Assembly: GCF_004368785.1 (NCBI RefSeq)
Contig: NZ_SODM01000004.1
Location: 236,521 to 300,520 of the forward strand
Direction: 5' to 3'
Origin: Flavobacterium sp. 270
GTDB taxonomy: Bacteria > Bacteroidota > Bacteroidia > Flavobacteriales > Flavobacteriaceae
Length of the DNA stretch: 64,000 bases
The notes below the pieces were generated by a model. That model was not told the origin of the DNA and ran no database searches. It saw only the letters and a list, made by a program, of their open reading frames with translations. A program made the translations under genes and the position numbers. Of the stretch, positions 1 through 9,435 are shown piece by piece; positions within the stretch are counted from its first letter, which is position 1; every line of letters begins with the position of its first letter.

Positions 1-1514
1 ACGTTATTAAAAACATTATTTTTTACAAATACATTTTTGGTTTCTTTTCCATCAGCTTCGATAAAAATATCGGTTGCATTAAAAGGGAAATTATTATTAA
101 TCATCAAATTAGAAACATTATTCAGTTTAATAACCGGAACTGCTTTTATTGGTGTTGATGAACCAACATTATCCAAAATCAGGTTTTTAGAATCTGAAAT
201 TTTAAAAGAAGAACCAACTGAAGCATTTACTTTTACATCGTGAAATTCAACATCTGTCGCGGTATTTACTTCAAAACCTTCTTTTCCGTCAATGTTTATA
301 TTTGAAAACGAAATGTTCTGAACCGGCATTTCTGCAATTCCTAAAATCGCTCCGGCTTTATTGACATTAGTTCCTGTGATATTACTCATGTGAATGTTTC
401 TGAAAATTGGCGTTTTCTCCGTTACAGGTTCTTGTTTGGTATCTTTATCATAGAAAAGACTCAAAACAAAAGCTTCTTCTTTGATGTTTTTCATGACGAT
501 ATTATCGACACGAATATCTTCTACAACTCCGCCTCTTCCACGCGCCGATTTGATTCTGATTCCGCGGTCAGTTCCGTCAAAAACACAATTTGAAATCGTG
601 ATTTTTTTGATTCCGCCTGACATTTCACTTCCAATAACAACTCCACCGTGACCGCTTAGCATCGTGCAGTTTGTGATCGTAACATTTTCTGTTGCAATTC
701 CATATTTTCGTCCGTCGGCATCTCTTCCAGATTTAATTGTAATACAATCATCTCCAACACTAATATGACAATTTGAAATATGCACGTTTTTACAAGAAGA
801 AGGATTTATTCCGTCTGTATTTGGTGAATGTGGATTAAAAATTGAAATTCCTGTTATAGTAACATTATCACAAAACTCCGGATTGATCGTCCAGAAAGGA
901 GAATTTTGAAATGTAACGCCTTCAATCAAAATATTTTTGCAATTTAAAACCTGAAAGAAAGCAGGTCTGAAAAACTTTTTGTCCATCGTTCTTTTATAGT
1001 AAGGCTCGTAAACAATTCCGGGATTTTGCTCGCCCCACATTTTTTGGTATTTCGTTTCCGGAATCGGACCTTTTGCAGATTCGATTCTGTAGACTTCATT
1101 CCACCATGCTTTTCCTTGTCCGTCGATTACGCCTCTTCCTTTTATGGTGATATTTTCGGCATCTTTTGCATAGAATAATGGCGAAAAAGTTTTCATCATT
1201 AATCCTTCATAACGCATTTCTACGAAAGGTAAATAATCATCAAAATTCTCTGAAAATTTCAAAAGCGCACCCGAATCTAAATGAATTGTGATGTTACTTT
1301 TTAATTTTAAAGCTCCGGTTAAATATTCTCCGGCAGGGAAAAAGATTGTTCCTCCGCCATTTTTTGATGCTTTTTCAATTGCATTCTGAATGGCTTCGGT
1401 GCATTTAATTCCTTTGTTGTTTCCTCCTTCGTTTAGGATATTCAGCCAGCCGTCATTCGCGAAAGCGGTGTTTAGTCCTGTTATGAAGCAGAGTATGATT
1501 AGTATGTTTTTCAT
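1..1514 (-). CDS. GH28 polygalacturonase-like protein, 3' end cut by window
   Basis: Reading from the ATG at 1514 downward the frame stays open to position 1 (about 504 codons), so only the C-terminus is missing. It begins with a signal peptide (MKNILIILCFITGLNTAFA). GH28 motifs appear in order: NTDG with the Asp near residue 234, GDD at about 254-256, GHGG near 287, and RIKSARGRGG after it. These supply the catalytic Asp triad, His and Arg/Lys of the family. Known role: hydrolysis of alpha-1,4 galacturonosyl linkages in pectin, here probably periplasmic. It is the last visible gene of the susC operon, 262 nt after the GH140-type gene. The exact linkage (endo, exo or rhamnogalacturonan) cannot be told from the motifs. 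Confidence 0.9.
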   Translation of the reverse strand, partial: MKNILIILCFITGLNTAFANDGWLNILNEGGNNKGIKCTEAIQNAIEKASKNGGGTIFFPAGEYLTGALKLKSNITIHLDSGALLKFSENFDDYLPFVEMRYEGLMMKTFSPLFYAKDAENITIKGRGVIDGQGKAWWNEVYRIESAKGPIPETKYQKMWGEQNPGIVYEPYYKRTMDKKFFRPAFFQVLNCKNILIEGVTFQNSPFWTINPEFCDNVTITGISIFNPHSPNTDGINPSSCKNVHISNCHISVGDDCITIKSGRDADGRKYGIATENVTITNCTMLSGHGGVVIGSEMSGGIKKITISNCVFDGTDRGIRIKSARGRGGVVEDIRVDNIVMKNIKEEAFVLSLFYDKDTKQEPVTEKTPIFRNIHMSNITGTNVNKAGAILGIAEMPVQNISFSNINIDGKEGFEVNTATDVEFHDVKVNASVGSSFKISDSKNLILDNVGSSTPIKAVPVIKLNNVSNLMINNNFPFNATDIFIEADGKETKNVFVKNNVFNN

Positions 1515-1529
1515 TGTTGTTGTTTTTGG

Positions 1530-1765
1530 TTTCACGCAGATTTTTTAGATTTTAGCTGATTTATGCGGATTATTATTTTTAAAATCTGTTAAATCTGCTT
1601 TGATTTTTTTTAAATCTGAGTGAAAATTTACTCTCGCAGATCTGGCAGATTATGCGGGATTTTATTCTCATTTTTGTCCCCCTGAGCGAAGTCGAAGGGC
1701 GCATGCTATATCAAAAATTGTGTCCAATCTTTGCGGTGCTTCGACTTCGCTCAGCATGACAAAAA
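1530..1765. repeat. Two adjacent palindromic repeats (GCAGATTT family and TGTCAT family)
   Basis: 1530-1662 is a GCAGATTT-family palindrome: TTTCACGCAGATTT near 1530 faces AAATCTGAGTGAAA near 1613, followed by a CTCGCAGATCTGGCAGATT unit. 1671-1698 and 1738-1765 form an inverted pair reading CTGAGCGAAGTCGAAG on one arm and CTTCGACTTCGCTCAG on the other, with outer TTTTTGTC and GACAAAAA ends. They fill the gap between two genes of one operon. No promoter was recognised here. Confidence 0.8.
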
Positions 1766-1776
1766 TGGGTTACGTA

Positions 1777-3177
1777 TTAAATAGATTTCAAAATCAAAAC
1801 CCAGTCATTACCATCTTCTTTTTTTCCTGACGGTTGAAATTCTTTAGTTCCTTTATTATCAAATGTTCCGATTTTTGTTTTTTGCCCATTTCTTGGATTA
1901 TACCAAGTTGCTGTAACTTTATCTCCTGAAATTTTACCCATGTTCACTTCGATTTTTTTTCCATTGTATGTGTACATCAGAGCATATTTTTCTCCTTTAA
2001 TTGCCGGAATATAATCGTATTTTTCTCCTTGATTTGCTATTAAAGACACATCCGGAGCTCCTTCCAAAAATGGAAATTCCAACATCAGTTTTTTAATGTA
2101 AACCATTTGTCCAGCACCTGGCGCATTGATGGCTGATGTCCATAATTCTTTGTTTCCGTAAGCGGGTTTGTCACCTTTTCTGAACATCTGCATTACGGCG
2201 TTGTGTCCGTAAGTGTAACCTGCTCCACCAGAAAGTACTGACCAATAACCGTAACGTCTTACGTCGCTTGCTTTCCATTTTGGTTGTAAAGTATCGTGAA
2301 GTCCGTGTGGAATTCCTTCGTAAGAAGGTTCTCCGTCAAGTGTAGGTTTTATTGGTTTTAATTCGAAATCTCTTAGAACGAATTTATAATTGTCTTCTTT
2401 GAAATTCGTTTTGCTTGAATCCTGATCGTATCTTCTGTGACCTGATTGGAACATATTAAAATCCAGCCATTTTGCATTGTGAAAATTCTCTGAAGAATCG
2501 GTTCTTCCGAAAGGGTGAAAAGTCACTAACTGATCCGGATTGTTTGTTTTTAAAGTATTTCCGATTTCGTTCCACACATCCTGAAATTCGTTTCCGTGTG
2601 TGTCTCCACCGTTTAACCAGATTACGTTGGTTCTGTTTTTATATCTGTCAGCCAAAAACTTAGCGTATTTTCCTGCTTGTTCTTTGCTTACTTTATCTCC
2701 TTTTGAAACGTTTGTTCCCCAAACCGGAACCATCGCAAGGTAGATTTCGTTCTTTTGAGCAACATCCAGAACGTAATCTACGTGATCCCAATAATCGTAT
2801 TCTGCCGGATTATTGAAGTTGTTTCCTGCGGTAATTAATGGTTTCGAAACATCTTCGTTTATTAAAGCTGAATCGCCATAAACGTTTACGGCATTTATAT
2901 TATGCAAAACCATCACCTGAACGACATTGAAGCCTTTGTCTTTTCTGTCTTTAAAATATTTATCAACGCCTGCTCTGTCCAGTTTCCCGAATGTTAACCA
3001 GCCTGTGTCTCCTAACCAGAAAAATGGTTTTTCGTTTTCGGTTACAAAGTAGTGTTGGTTTTTGGAAACTTTTAATTGTGGTAAATTTTTTGTTTTTGCA
3101 GATTGCGAAAATCCGCTTTGTGCTGTAAACAAAAAGCTTATACAAAGGGCGTATAAATATTTAATTTTCAGATTCAT
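1777..3177 (-). CDS. GH140-type apiosidase (DUF4038 fold with C-terminal DUF5060-like or collagen-binding-like domain)
   Basis: A 466-residue exported protein with a signal peptide ending around FTAQSGFSQS. The N-terminal half carries the DUF4038 signature FFWLGDTGWLTFGKL, then the (beta/alpha)8-type segments VIWLNGGDTHG (candidate acid Asp) and TLDGEPSYEGI (candidate Glu). The last ~90 residues form a small beta domain of the putative-collagenase C-terminal type (MVYIKKLMLEFPFLEGAPD, then YTYNGKKIEVNMGKISG). Characterised GH140 members release apiose from rhamnogalacturonan II, and this is the main reason to suspect RG-II as substrate. It lies between the unassigned beta-helix gene and GH28 in the susC operon. 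Family assignment is firm; apiose specificity is inferred. Confidence 0.85.
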   Translation of the reverse strand: MNLKIKYLYALCISFLFTAQSGFSQSAKTKNLPQLKVSKNQHYFVTENEKPFFWLGDTGWLTFGKLDRAGVDKYFKDRKDKGFNVVQVMVLHNINAVNVYGDSALINEDVSKPLITAGNNFNNPAEYDYWDHVDYVLDVAQKNEIYLAMVPVWGTNVSKGDKVSKEQAGKYAKFLADRYKNRTNVIWLNGGDTHGNEFQDVWNEIGNTLKTNNPDQLVTFHPFGRTDSSENFHNAKWLDFNMFQSGHRRYDQDSSKTNFKEDNYKFVLRDFELKPIKPTLDGEPSYEGIPHGLHDTLQPKWKASDVRRYGYWSVLSGGAGYTYGHNAVMQMFRKGDKPAYGNKELWTSAINAPGAGQMVYIKKLMLEFPFLEGAPDVSLIANQGEKYDYIPAIKGEKYALMYTYNGKKIEVNMGKISGDKVTATWYNPRNGQKTKIGTFDNKGTKEFQPSGKKEDGNDWVLILKSI

Positions 3178-3260
3178 TTTTGGTTTATTTTGGAATTATT
3201 TTTTTTGGTTTGCCACGAATTGCACTAATTTCTCGAATTTTTCTTTGCTTTGTCTTTATT

Positions 3261-3436
3261 GTTTCACACAGATTTTACAGATTTTAGCTGATTTGCGCAG
3301 ATTGTATTTTAAAAATCTTTTGAATCTGCTTTGATCTTTTTAAATCTGCGTGAAATTTTTTTACTCTCGCAGATCTGGCAGATTAAGCTGATTTTAAATG
3401 ATTCGTGTAAATCCGTTTAATCTGTGAAATCTGTGG
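3261..3436. repeat. GCAGATTT-family palindromic repeat block
   Basis: A run of CAGATTTTACAGATTTTAGC-like and AAATCTGCGTGAAA-like units in opposite orientations, ending in a second palindrome (AATCTGTGAAATCTGTGGC) that stops at the stop codon of the unassigned beta-helix gene. It fills the whole intergenic gap. Irregular unit length and spacing exclude a CRISPR array. Confidence 0.75.
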
Positions 3437-6400
3437 CTAATTCTTCTTCACTACAAAAAGCACTTTTTCTTTTATTTCGGCTTGTGGAATTGTGATTTGT
3501 TTTCCTCCACTGATGTTTGCTTTCTTGGTGATGCTTCCTGTTGCAACATTTATGGCGTATACTTCAAAAGTTCCTTTTTGATTGGAAAGGTCTATTGAAA
3601 TATCCTGATCATTTTTCGCATAAAACAAATAACTTTTTCCTTTGTTTTCTAATGTCCAAAGATTGTCGGTGTATTTGTTTCCTTCTGCTGGTTTCATTTC
3701 TCTTAAAGCGGCATAAAACTCTGGTAATTCAATTTTTGGAAGGTTTGGCAACGACGCTCCGGCCATTAAAACCGACCATCCAAATCTTGAAGATCCATCT
3801 GTAGAATATAAAACTACTTTTTCCGGATATTTCTGGCGGTATTCGCTAATTGCACGATACACCTGATTATCGGTTTCTTTTCCGGTTTTTAGCTTTCTAG
3901 CGTGTTGTCTTGGCGCTAAATTTAAACCTCCTTGCGGTGCGTATGCTGAACCGTCTTCTTTGTAATACCAATATCTGATATCGATTACATCAACTGTTTT
4001 GTTTCTTTTTGTATCATTCAAAATAGCATCCTGAACATCTTTGGTTGCACTTAAACCGATTAAACCTTTTTTGCCGGTTTCGTCTTTCCATTTTTGAACT
4101 TCATCCAGCCAAAATTCCATAAAATGTAACGGACCCGTATATTCGGCACTTGTCAATTGAATTACGTTGCTGTTTTCCTGAAAGTTTTCTAATGACTTAC
4201 GAATGAATCCCTGATGTAATTTTCTTCTCTGCGTATTCGTAATATCATAAAACTGTTCCGCCATAAAAATACGTTTGTCTCCTGCATACGGCGGTGGTTC
4301 CGGAAAACCTGTGCTGTTAATATTGTTTGCCGAACGCCACGGAGAACTTGCCCAGTGCGCTCCTGCTTCAATAATATTATGCTGAAAATACTGTTGATTG
4401 ATGAGTAATTGTCCTTTGGTTTCTGCCAAATTTGCAAAAAGCGACAAACGATCCCAATACCAATCATTGAATTTCGTCAAATCATATTTGCTTAATTGAT
4501 CCCAAGCTAAATCCTGACCACTTCTTGCAAATGGTTGTTCATAAAATGGAGGCCAGACATCAGCGTCAAAACGACGAACGCGTTCGTGATCATCCATTCT
4601 TCTCTCGTACCATAAACCATAATTATGCTCTAAAGCAACCATATTATTAGTACTCAAATAATCCGTCACTTCATTGATATTGTCTGTAAAACCAGTTCCG
4701 GTTCTGCCAGGAACAAATCTGGTAACATCCGGCAATGACTTCGATATATCACTATCTCGAAGACTTCCTCGCCACCATGGCACACTTAATCTGTTTCCGG
4801 CGATTACTTTGCCTTCATAAGTAAGCCAGCCATTTTGTGTAACTACTTTAGACGTGCCGGAAATAGTATTTTTCGCCGAATTTATTTTTAAATCATTTAC
4901 ATTTTTTAGACCCGAAGAAATTGTATTAATTGGATTTGCTTTCGAGGCTTCTGCAATCCATTCTATTAAATTTTCTTTTGGACCGACTGAATTTTTAGTT
5001 AATTCCTGTGCTACTTCAACAGTAGGACTTGAAGAAGGTTCAGAACCTAAATCATAAATATGAGGATCAACAGGAAGTTTTTCAAGTCGATTTTCTAATT
5101 GTGCATAAAACAAACTTCTTGGAGAAATGTGATTGTTTACATCTTTCCAATGACCATCGCCAGCCATAATACCGCCCCAAACTCCAAAAGCCCAATTTTG
5201 CGCAGTTGGCGGACTATAACATTCTATTTTCGATCCTGAAGTTTCCCAAATCACACTATTGGCCGCTGTCCATCCTGCACCTCTGCCATTTTGTTCTCTG
5301 TTGTTATAACTTAAAGCATGCCCGTCTACATAAAATATATCGAATAATATTCCCGTAGCCCAACTGCCTATAGCTCCATTATTATTAAAAGGCAAATAGG
5401 ATTCGCATTGTACAAAAACATTTGGACCTGTTGTTCCAAATCCGCCAACAGAAAAATCATGATAACCATATTCTGAGTAACAACGCTGAAACAAGGTTTG
5501 TTGGCCTTCCGTATAAAAAGTATGACGTCTAAAACCTCCAATTTCAGAAACGGGCTCGGTTGCTATACAGTCTTCGACCGTAATTTGTTGCGCTGATTTT
5601 AGTAAAGCAACTGCACCTCCAGAAAAATGCTTAAAATTCACTTGTTTTACCCATGCATTTTTTACGTTTTCTATACTAATTCCTAACCATCTGTGTTCTT
5701 CGTCTTTTGGTTTTGACTCGTCATATTTCGATTTTAAAAGAATGTTTTCGATTCCGATATGTTCAATTCGTCCCGGCCATGAATATAACATTATTTTCGT
5801 TGCCCCATAAACACCATCCAAAGTCATCGTTAACGGAGCATTTAATGTTACTTCGTTTCCATTGATATTGGTAACTACTCTATTCCAGCTAATATCCCAG
5901 TCATTTTTTTTCCAACCAACCCAACCGGTTTCTGCTCCAAAATCATCCATTTTTAATTCCTTAATCCAATTATCGGTTAAAGATTTACTGATGATGATTT
6001 CGTCTGAAACTTTTAATTTTGAAGCGTTTTTAAGTTGGATTTTTTGTGTTCCCAGCGGAGAAAAAGCGGTTGCTAATTCGTAGGTTTCGTTGTATTTTCT
6101 ATCGTCAATTCCTAAAACTCTGATTAACGCTTCTCTTTCTAATCCAGTTCCTAAAAGTACGGTTCCGTTTTCGGTATTGCCGCTTCCGCGAAGGACAACT
6201 CCCGATTTTCTGATGTATAAAGTTCCTTTTATTTTGAATGTTCCCTTGTCTAAAAGTACTGCTCCTCTAAAACCTGTTTTGTCTGGTTTTAGATTACTTA
6301 CATAATCAATTGCTGTTTGTATTTTTTGTGTTGCGTCTTCTTCTTGTTTTGGGACAAAAATTTTATTTTCCACATTTGGAATTGCTTTTTCTGAAGCCAT

Positions 6401-6592
6401 GTATCCGGCAAAAGAAAAGTCTGGTATTTTATTTCCTTGATTGTCTGCGGTGTAGGTTAATTTTCCTTCTTTAGTTTTTACAATGTCTGGGAAAGTTTGA
6501 GAGATTCCTTTGTTTGTAAAAAACAGAGAAAAACACATTAAAAACAATGCGCTTTTAGAAGAAATTATATTTTTTTGTTGCGTGAAATTCAC
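3437..6592 (-). CDS. Large bimodular protein: pectate-lyase-like beta-helix plus unassigned C-terminal module (DUF4955/DUF6298-like)
   Basis: 1051 residues with a signal peptide (ALFLMCFSLFFTNKGISQ). Residues ~60-560 look like a right-handed beta-helix: the opening AVLLDKGTFKIKGTLYIRKS is the phage-tailspike/pectate-lyase style start, followed by many short IENV/VEDC/FVQC turns. Residues ~600-950 are different, rich in aromatic residues (WYERRMDDHERVRRFDADVW, NDWYWDRLSLFANLAETKG), and resemble a TIM-barrel glycosidase. The C-terminal ~90 residues resemble a beta-sandwich (KSYLFYAKNDQDISIDLSN). I recall Bacteroidota families annotated DUF4955 and DUF6298 with this layout, but the numbers are from memory. 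Position between a pectate lyase and the apiosidase implies a pectin role. No catalytic residue can be named. Confidence 0.6.
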   Translation of the reverse strand: MNFTQQKNIISSKSALFLMCFSLFFTNKGISQTFPDIVKTKEGKLTYTADNQGNKIPDFSFAGYMASEKAIPNVENKIFVPKQEEDATQKIQTAIDYVSNLKPDKTGFRGAVLLDKGTFKIKGTLYIRKSGVVLRGSGNTENGTVLLGTGLEREALIRVLGIDDRKYNETYELATAFSPLGTQKIQLKNASKLKVSDEIIISKSLTDNWIKELKMDDFGAETGWVGWKKNDWDISWNRVVTNINGNEVTLNAPLTMTLDGVYGATKIMLYSWPGRIEHIGIENILLKSKYDESKPKDEEHRWLGISIENVKNAWVKQVNFKHFSGGAVALLKSAQQITVEDCIATEPVSEIGGFRRHTFYTEGQQTLFQRCYSEYGYHDFSVGGFGTTGPNVFVQCESYLPFNNNGAIGSWATGILFDIFYVDGHALSYNNREQNGRGAGWTAANSVIWETSGSKIECYSPPTAQNWAFGVWGGIMAGDGHWKDVNNHISPRSLFYAQLENRLEKLPVDPHIYDLGSEPSSSPTVEVAQELTKNSVGPKENLIEWIAEASKANPINTISSGLKNVNDLKINSAKNTISGTSKVVTQNGWLTYEGKVIAGNRLSVPWWRGSLRDSDISKSLPDVTRFVPGRTGTGFTDNINEVTDYLSTNNMVALEHNYGLWYERRMDDHERVRRFDADVWPPFYEQPFARSGQDLAWDQLSKYDLTKFNDWYWDRLSLFANLAETKGQLLINQQYFQHNIIEAGAHWASSPWRSANNINSTGFPEPPPYAGDKRIFMAEQFYDITNTQRRKLHQGFIRKSLENFQENSNVIQLTSAEYTGPLHFMEFWLDEVQKWKDETGKKGLIGLSATKDVQDAILNDTKRNKTVDVIDIRYWYYKEDGSAYAPQGGLNLAPRQHARKLKTGKETDNQVYRAISEYRQKYPEKVVLYSTDGSSRFGWSVLMAGASLPNLPKIELPEFYAALREMKPAEGNKYTDNLWTLENKGKSYLFYAKNDQDISIDLSNQKGTFEVYAINVATGSITKKANISGGKQITIPQAEIKEKVLFVVKKN

Positions 6593-6616
6593 TTTGATGA
6601 TATTTAAGATTCTAAA

Positions 6617-6838
6617 TTTAAACCATATAAGTTATAAAAGCTCATATAATTTTACTCTTAATCAGAATACAATTATATTTTCCACAATCTTGTCATTTCG
6701 ACGAAAGGAGAAATCGCACTAGATTTTCCTGTATTGTGGTTACGGGTGTGATTTCTCCTTCGTCGAAATGACAAACTGTATCCTTGTATTGTCTTATGAA
6801 TATAGACCTGACAGGTTTTAAAAATCTGTCAGGTCTAT
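6617..6838. repeat. Three palindromic units between unassigned gene and pectate lyase
   Basis: 6617-6648 is a decayed single arm of the AACCATATAAGTTATA repeat found intact at 47258, 49405 and 58611. 6691-6719 and 6746-6773 are the arms of a TGTCATTTCGACGAA element. 6802-6814 and 6826-6838 (ATAGACCTGACAG and CTGTCAGGTCTAT) form a 13-bp hairpin with an 11-nt loop that could act as an mRNA-end or processing hairpin downstream of the pectate lyase gene at 6851. Confidence 0.75.
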
Positions 6839-6850
6839 TTAATTTTGAAA

Positions 6851-8557
6851 TTATTGCAGCAATCTTTTCAATTGTGCCAATGTATCAGTATTATTTTCCA
6901 ATTTCGTCCAATCTACTTTTTGGTTTGGATCGATATTGTTGAAATATTTCTCAATATTGGTGTAACCGTCTCCGTTTGAATCTTTGCTTGCATCAGATGC
7001 ATCGTTTGGATTTAAACCGTATTTTTTTTCGTAAGTATCTGGAATTCCATCATTATCAGAATCTTTGTATGCTTTTCCTTTGTAATCCGGATAACCTCCA
7101 ACTTGTTCTATACTTGTGATAATTCCTTTTTTGTATGAGTCTGCAGGAAGTCTTCTTTTGATGAATTCTTTTCCGATTGCATTTTCTAAACCATCTTTAA
7201 CTTCAATTTTTCCAGTGCGGACTTGTTTGATAACTCTTTCGTCAACTGCGTCTCTTTTTGGGATTGTAGCTCCAACATTTGTTAAAACGTATTCGTATGC
7301 TTCTTCTGCTTTCATAATTTTAAATGAAGGCATTGTGAATGGTTTTGGCTGTTTAATAGCTTCTAAAAATTCTTTTGTTGCTTCTGGAGTTTGGTCTTCC
7401 AATTGTACTCCGCCATTCCAGTTATCTGCAGTAACTTCTGGAGAACCTACGATAAAGTTTCCTGAAACATAAGCTCTTCCGTATTGTTTTGGCTGAATAT
7501 ATCCTGACTCTGGTTTTACAATTCTATGTGCAATTGGTTCGCCTGCCGGTGTTATTGGTCCTGGTTTGAAATAATTATTGATGATGTTTAGCATCGAACG
7601 ATAATCTCCTCCGTCTAAGGTACGGTTCCACCAATTGAATACTACATTGTTTACAAAATTGAAATCGCCGTACATTCCGATAGAAGCATTTCTGGAAATG
7701 TTATCTGCCCATAGATTTCTCATGAAAGTACTATTTAATCCGCCAATCGTACTTCCGAACGCATGATTGTAAGTATCTAAACCTTCTGATGAAATGGTGT
7801 TTTGAATAGTGATATTACAAGCTGGTAATTTTTCTAATTTTGATTTATCGTTGGCTGCAAACTGGTGCCTGTATAAAGAAATATTTTCGTCTAATCCCCA
7901 GCTTACAGAGCAGTGATCTACGATAATGTTTCCCATCGGGTTTCCGCCAAGAGCGTCGTCTCTTCTGGTAACTTCGGTTGCACCACGTCTGAAACGCATG
8001 TGTCTGATAATAACGTCGTGTGTGTCAATTTCTAAAGTTTCACCTGCAATACAAATTCCGTCGCCCGGAGCAGTTTGTCCTGCAATGGTTACGTACGGCG
8101 CACGCATGCTGATTCTTTTTTGTAATCTGATGATTCCCGAAACGTTGAAAACAATAGTTCTCGCTCCAACAGCTTCGCAGGCTTCTCTAAATGTTCCTTT
8201 TCCGCTGTCTTCAAGACTGGTAACTACAAATATTTTTCCTCCTCTTCCGCCTTGTGTGTAAGCGCCTCCGCCTTCAGCACCTGGGAACGCCGGAATATCT
8301 GCCTGCACAAAATCTTTTGGGTAAGATGCCCAAGGCAAATAAGGTTTTCCTTGCTTTGCTTCGGCTTTAATTGTCGCTTCATTGGCAACCCAAATTTCGT
8401 GTAGTCTTGCTTCTTCACTTGCTAAAACTGCGTCAGCTTTTTCTTGTACTGGTTTTGGGATTACGGGATATTGTGCATAAGCCGAAGAAATCAACGAACA
8501 AAATGAGAACGTTATTAATGTTCGTTTCAGGGTCTTTTTTTGGAAATTGTTTTTCAT
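6851..8557 (-). CDS. Pectate lyase, PL1 family, with C-terminal calcium-binding repeats
   Basis: 568 residues with an N-terminal signal peptide (SFCSLISSAYA). The catalytic beta-helix spans ~95-440: FPGAEGGGAYTQGGRGGK, RTIVFNVSGIIRL, YVTIAGQTAPGDGICIAGE, VIIRHMRFRRG, VDHCSVSWGLDEN. This block order is that of PL1 enzymes of Bacteroidota, which split polygalacturonan by beta-elimination. The C-terminus has Asp-rich type-3-like repeats (DSDNDGIPDTYEKKYGLNP, DSNGDGYTNIEKY) that bind calcium in related proteins. It closely resembles the gene at 9436-11139 over the full length, suggesting a local duplication with the DUF3826 gene between the copies. Transcribed in the susC operon. Confidence 0.9.
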   Translation of the reverse strand: MKNNFQKKTLKRTLITFSFCSLISSAYAQYPVIPKPVQEKADAVLASEEARLHEIWVANEATIKAEAKQGKPYLPWASYPKDFVQADIPAFPGAEGGGAYTQGGRGGKIFVVTSLEDSGKGTFREACEAVGARTIVFNVSGIIRLQKRISMRAPYVTIAGQTAPGDGICIAGETLEIDTHDVIIRHMRFRRGATEVTRRDDALGGNPMGNIIVDHCSVSWGLDENISLYRHQFAANDKSKLEKLPACNITIQNTISSEGLDTYNHAFGSTIGGLNSTFMRNLWADNISRNASIGMYGDFNFVNNVVFNWWNRTLDGGDYRSMLNIINNYFKPGPITPAGEPIAHRIVKPESGYIQPKQYGRAYVSGNFIVGSPEVTADNWNGGVQLEDQTPEATKEFLEAIKQPKPFTMPSFKIMKAEEAYEYVLTNVGATIPKRDAVDERVIKQVRTGKIEVKDGLENAIGKEFIKRRLPADSYKKGIITSIEQVGGYPDYKGKAYKDSDNDGIPDTYEKKYGLNPNDASDASKDSNGDGYTNIEKYFNNIDPNQKVDWTKLENNTDTLAQLKRLLQ

Positions 8558-8659
8558 GAGAGTTAGTCTGAAATTAATAAGTTAGAGTACTTTGACACAA
8601 TAATTTATAAAAGGTTTAATTAAAAAATGTTAAAAACACACTTATTTAAAAATTATATA

Positions 8660-9331
8660 CTATTCTTTCTTATTATTCTTCTCTCTTTCTTCCAAACGTT
8701 TATGCCAGTCGGCACTTTCTTTGTTTAAATCGTAACCTTGTTTTGATAAATAGTTGTTGATTCTTCCTTTGTATTTTCCAAACCATCTGTGTTTTTCTTT
8801 GGATGATCCGCCGTCCATTGCGTGTTCTCTTGCTTCAACCAAAGCGGTATAAATGTATTCTTTTTGTTCTGCTGTTAAATTAGGAAGCATATCATTATAA
8901 CCTGCAACCGTAATTGGCAATACACCATAAGTCATGCCGTCTTTAACTTCAGTAATTTTTTCTTCTGATAATTCTTTGCTTAATTTTTTAAGATAAGATT
9001 TATGCAATTTGGCAATTGATTCGTCTGCTTTTGATTTCAGCTTGTCAACTTTTTCGTTTTGCTTTTCTTTTGCTAAAGCGGTGTCTTCTTTTATTTTTTT
9101 GATTTCAGCATCTCTTCCGTCTTGGATTTGGCTTAAATCTCTAAATTGCTGTGCTACGATATCTGTAACTTTCTTTTCTTTATCAGTGTTATTCAACGCA
9201 AGTTTTGCTGTAATTTTTGACGCTCTTTCGTTGGTTACTTTAATGTATTCTGGATCTAAATGCTGCTGTGCTATACTGCTTGCGAAAACAAACAGCAACG
9301 TTAGAATACTTATATTTTTTATTGATTTCAT
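8660..9331 (-). CDS. DUF3826-type exported protein of unknown role
   Basis: 223 residues with a signal peptide (LTLLFVFASSIAQ). Residues 30-130 are highly charged and helical (repeated Lys/Glu, e.g. KIKEDTALAKEKQNEKVDKL), probably coiled coil. The second half has a conserved-looking core: YGVLPITVAGYNDMLPNLT, YIYTALVEAREHAMDGGSS, KHRWFGKYKGRINNYLSKQG. I match it to the DUF3826 family, which in Bacteroidota travels with pectate lyases, as here where PL1 genes lie on both sides. No enzymatic motif is visible. A sugar-binding or accessory role is only inferred from position. Confidence 0.75.
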   Translation of the reverse strand: MKSIKNISILTLLFVFASSIAQQHLDPEYIKVTNERASKITAKLALNNTDKEKKVTDIVAQQFRDLSQIQDGRDAEIKKIKEDTALAKEKQNEKVDKLKSKADESIAKLHKSYLKKLSKELSEEKITEVKDGMTYGVLPITVAGYNDMLPNLTAEQKEYIYTALVEAREHAMDGGSSKEKHRWFGKYKGRINNYLSKQGYDLNKESADWHKRLEEREKNNKKE

Positions 9332-9362
9332 TTGAATAAAATTTATGAATTACAATATTTTT

Positions 9363-9428
9363 ATCTGCCTGATCTGCTAAATCTGCGGGAAAATTTACTC
9401 TCGCAGATTTAGCAGATTTAGGAGATTT
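9363..9428. repeat. GCAGATTT-family palindrome
   Basis: TGATCTGCTAAATCTGCGGG faces CTCGCAGATTTAGCAGATTT, forming an imperfect hairpin in the 104-nt gap between the DUF3826 gene and the upstream pectate lyase gene. Confidence 0.75.
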
Positions 9429-9435
9429 TTTTTAA

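Noticed and set aside
1..1514. GH28 gene considered as a pseudogene because it has no stop codon
   Set aside because: The frame is intact with all motifs and simply runs off the window edge.
3261..3436. Possible CRISPR array from repeated CAGATTT units
   Set aside because: Units vary in length and orientation, spacers are irregular and A/T rich, and no cas genes are present.
7116..7472. 118-codon open frame on the plus strand
   Set aside because: Antisense shadow of the PL1 gene at 6851-8557, with no family similarity and no ribosome or promoter signal.
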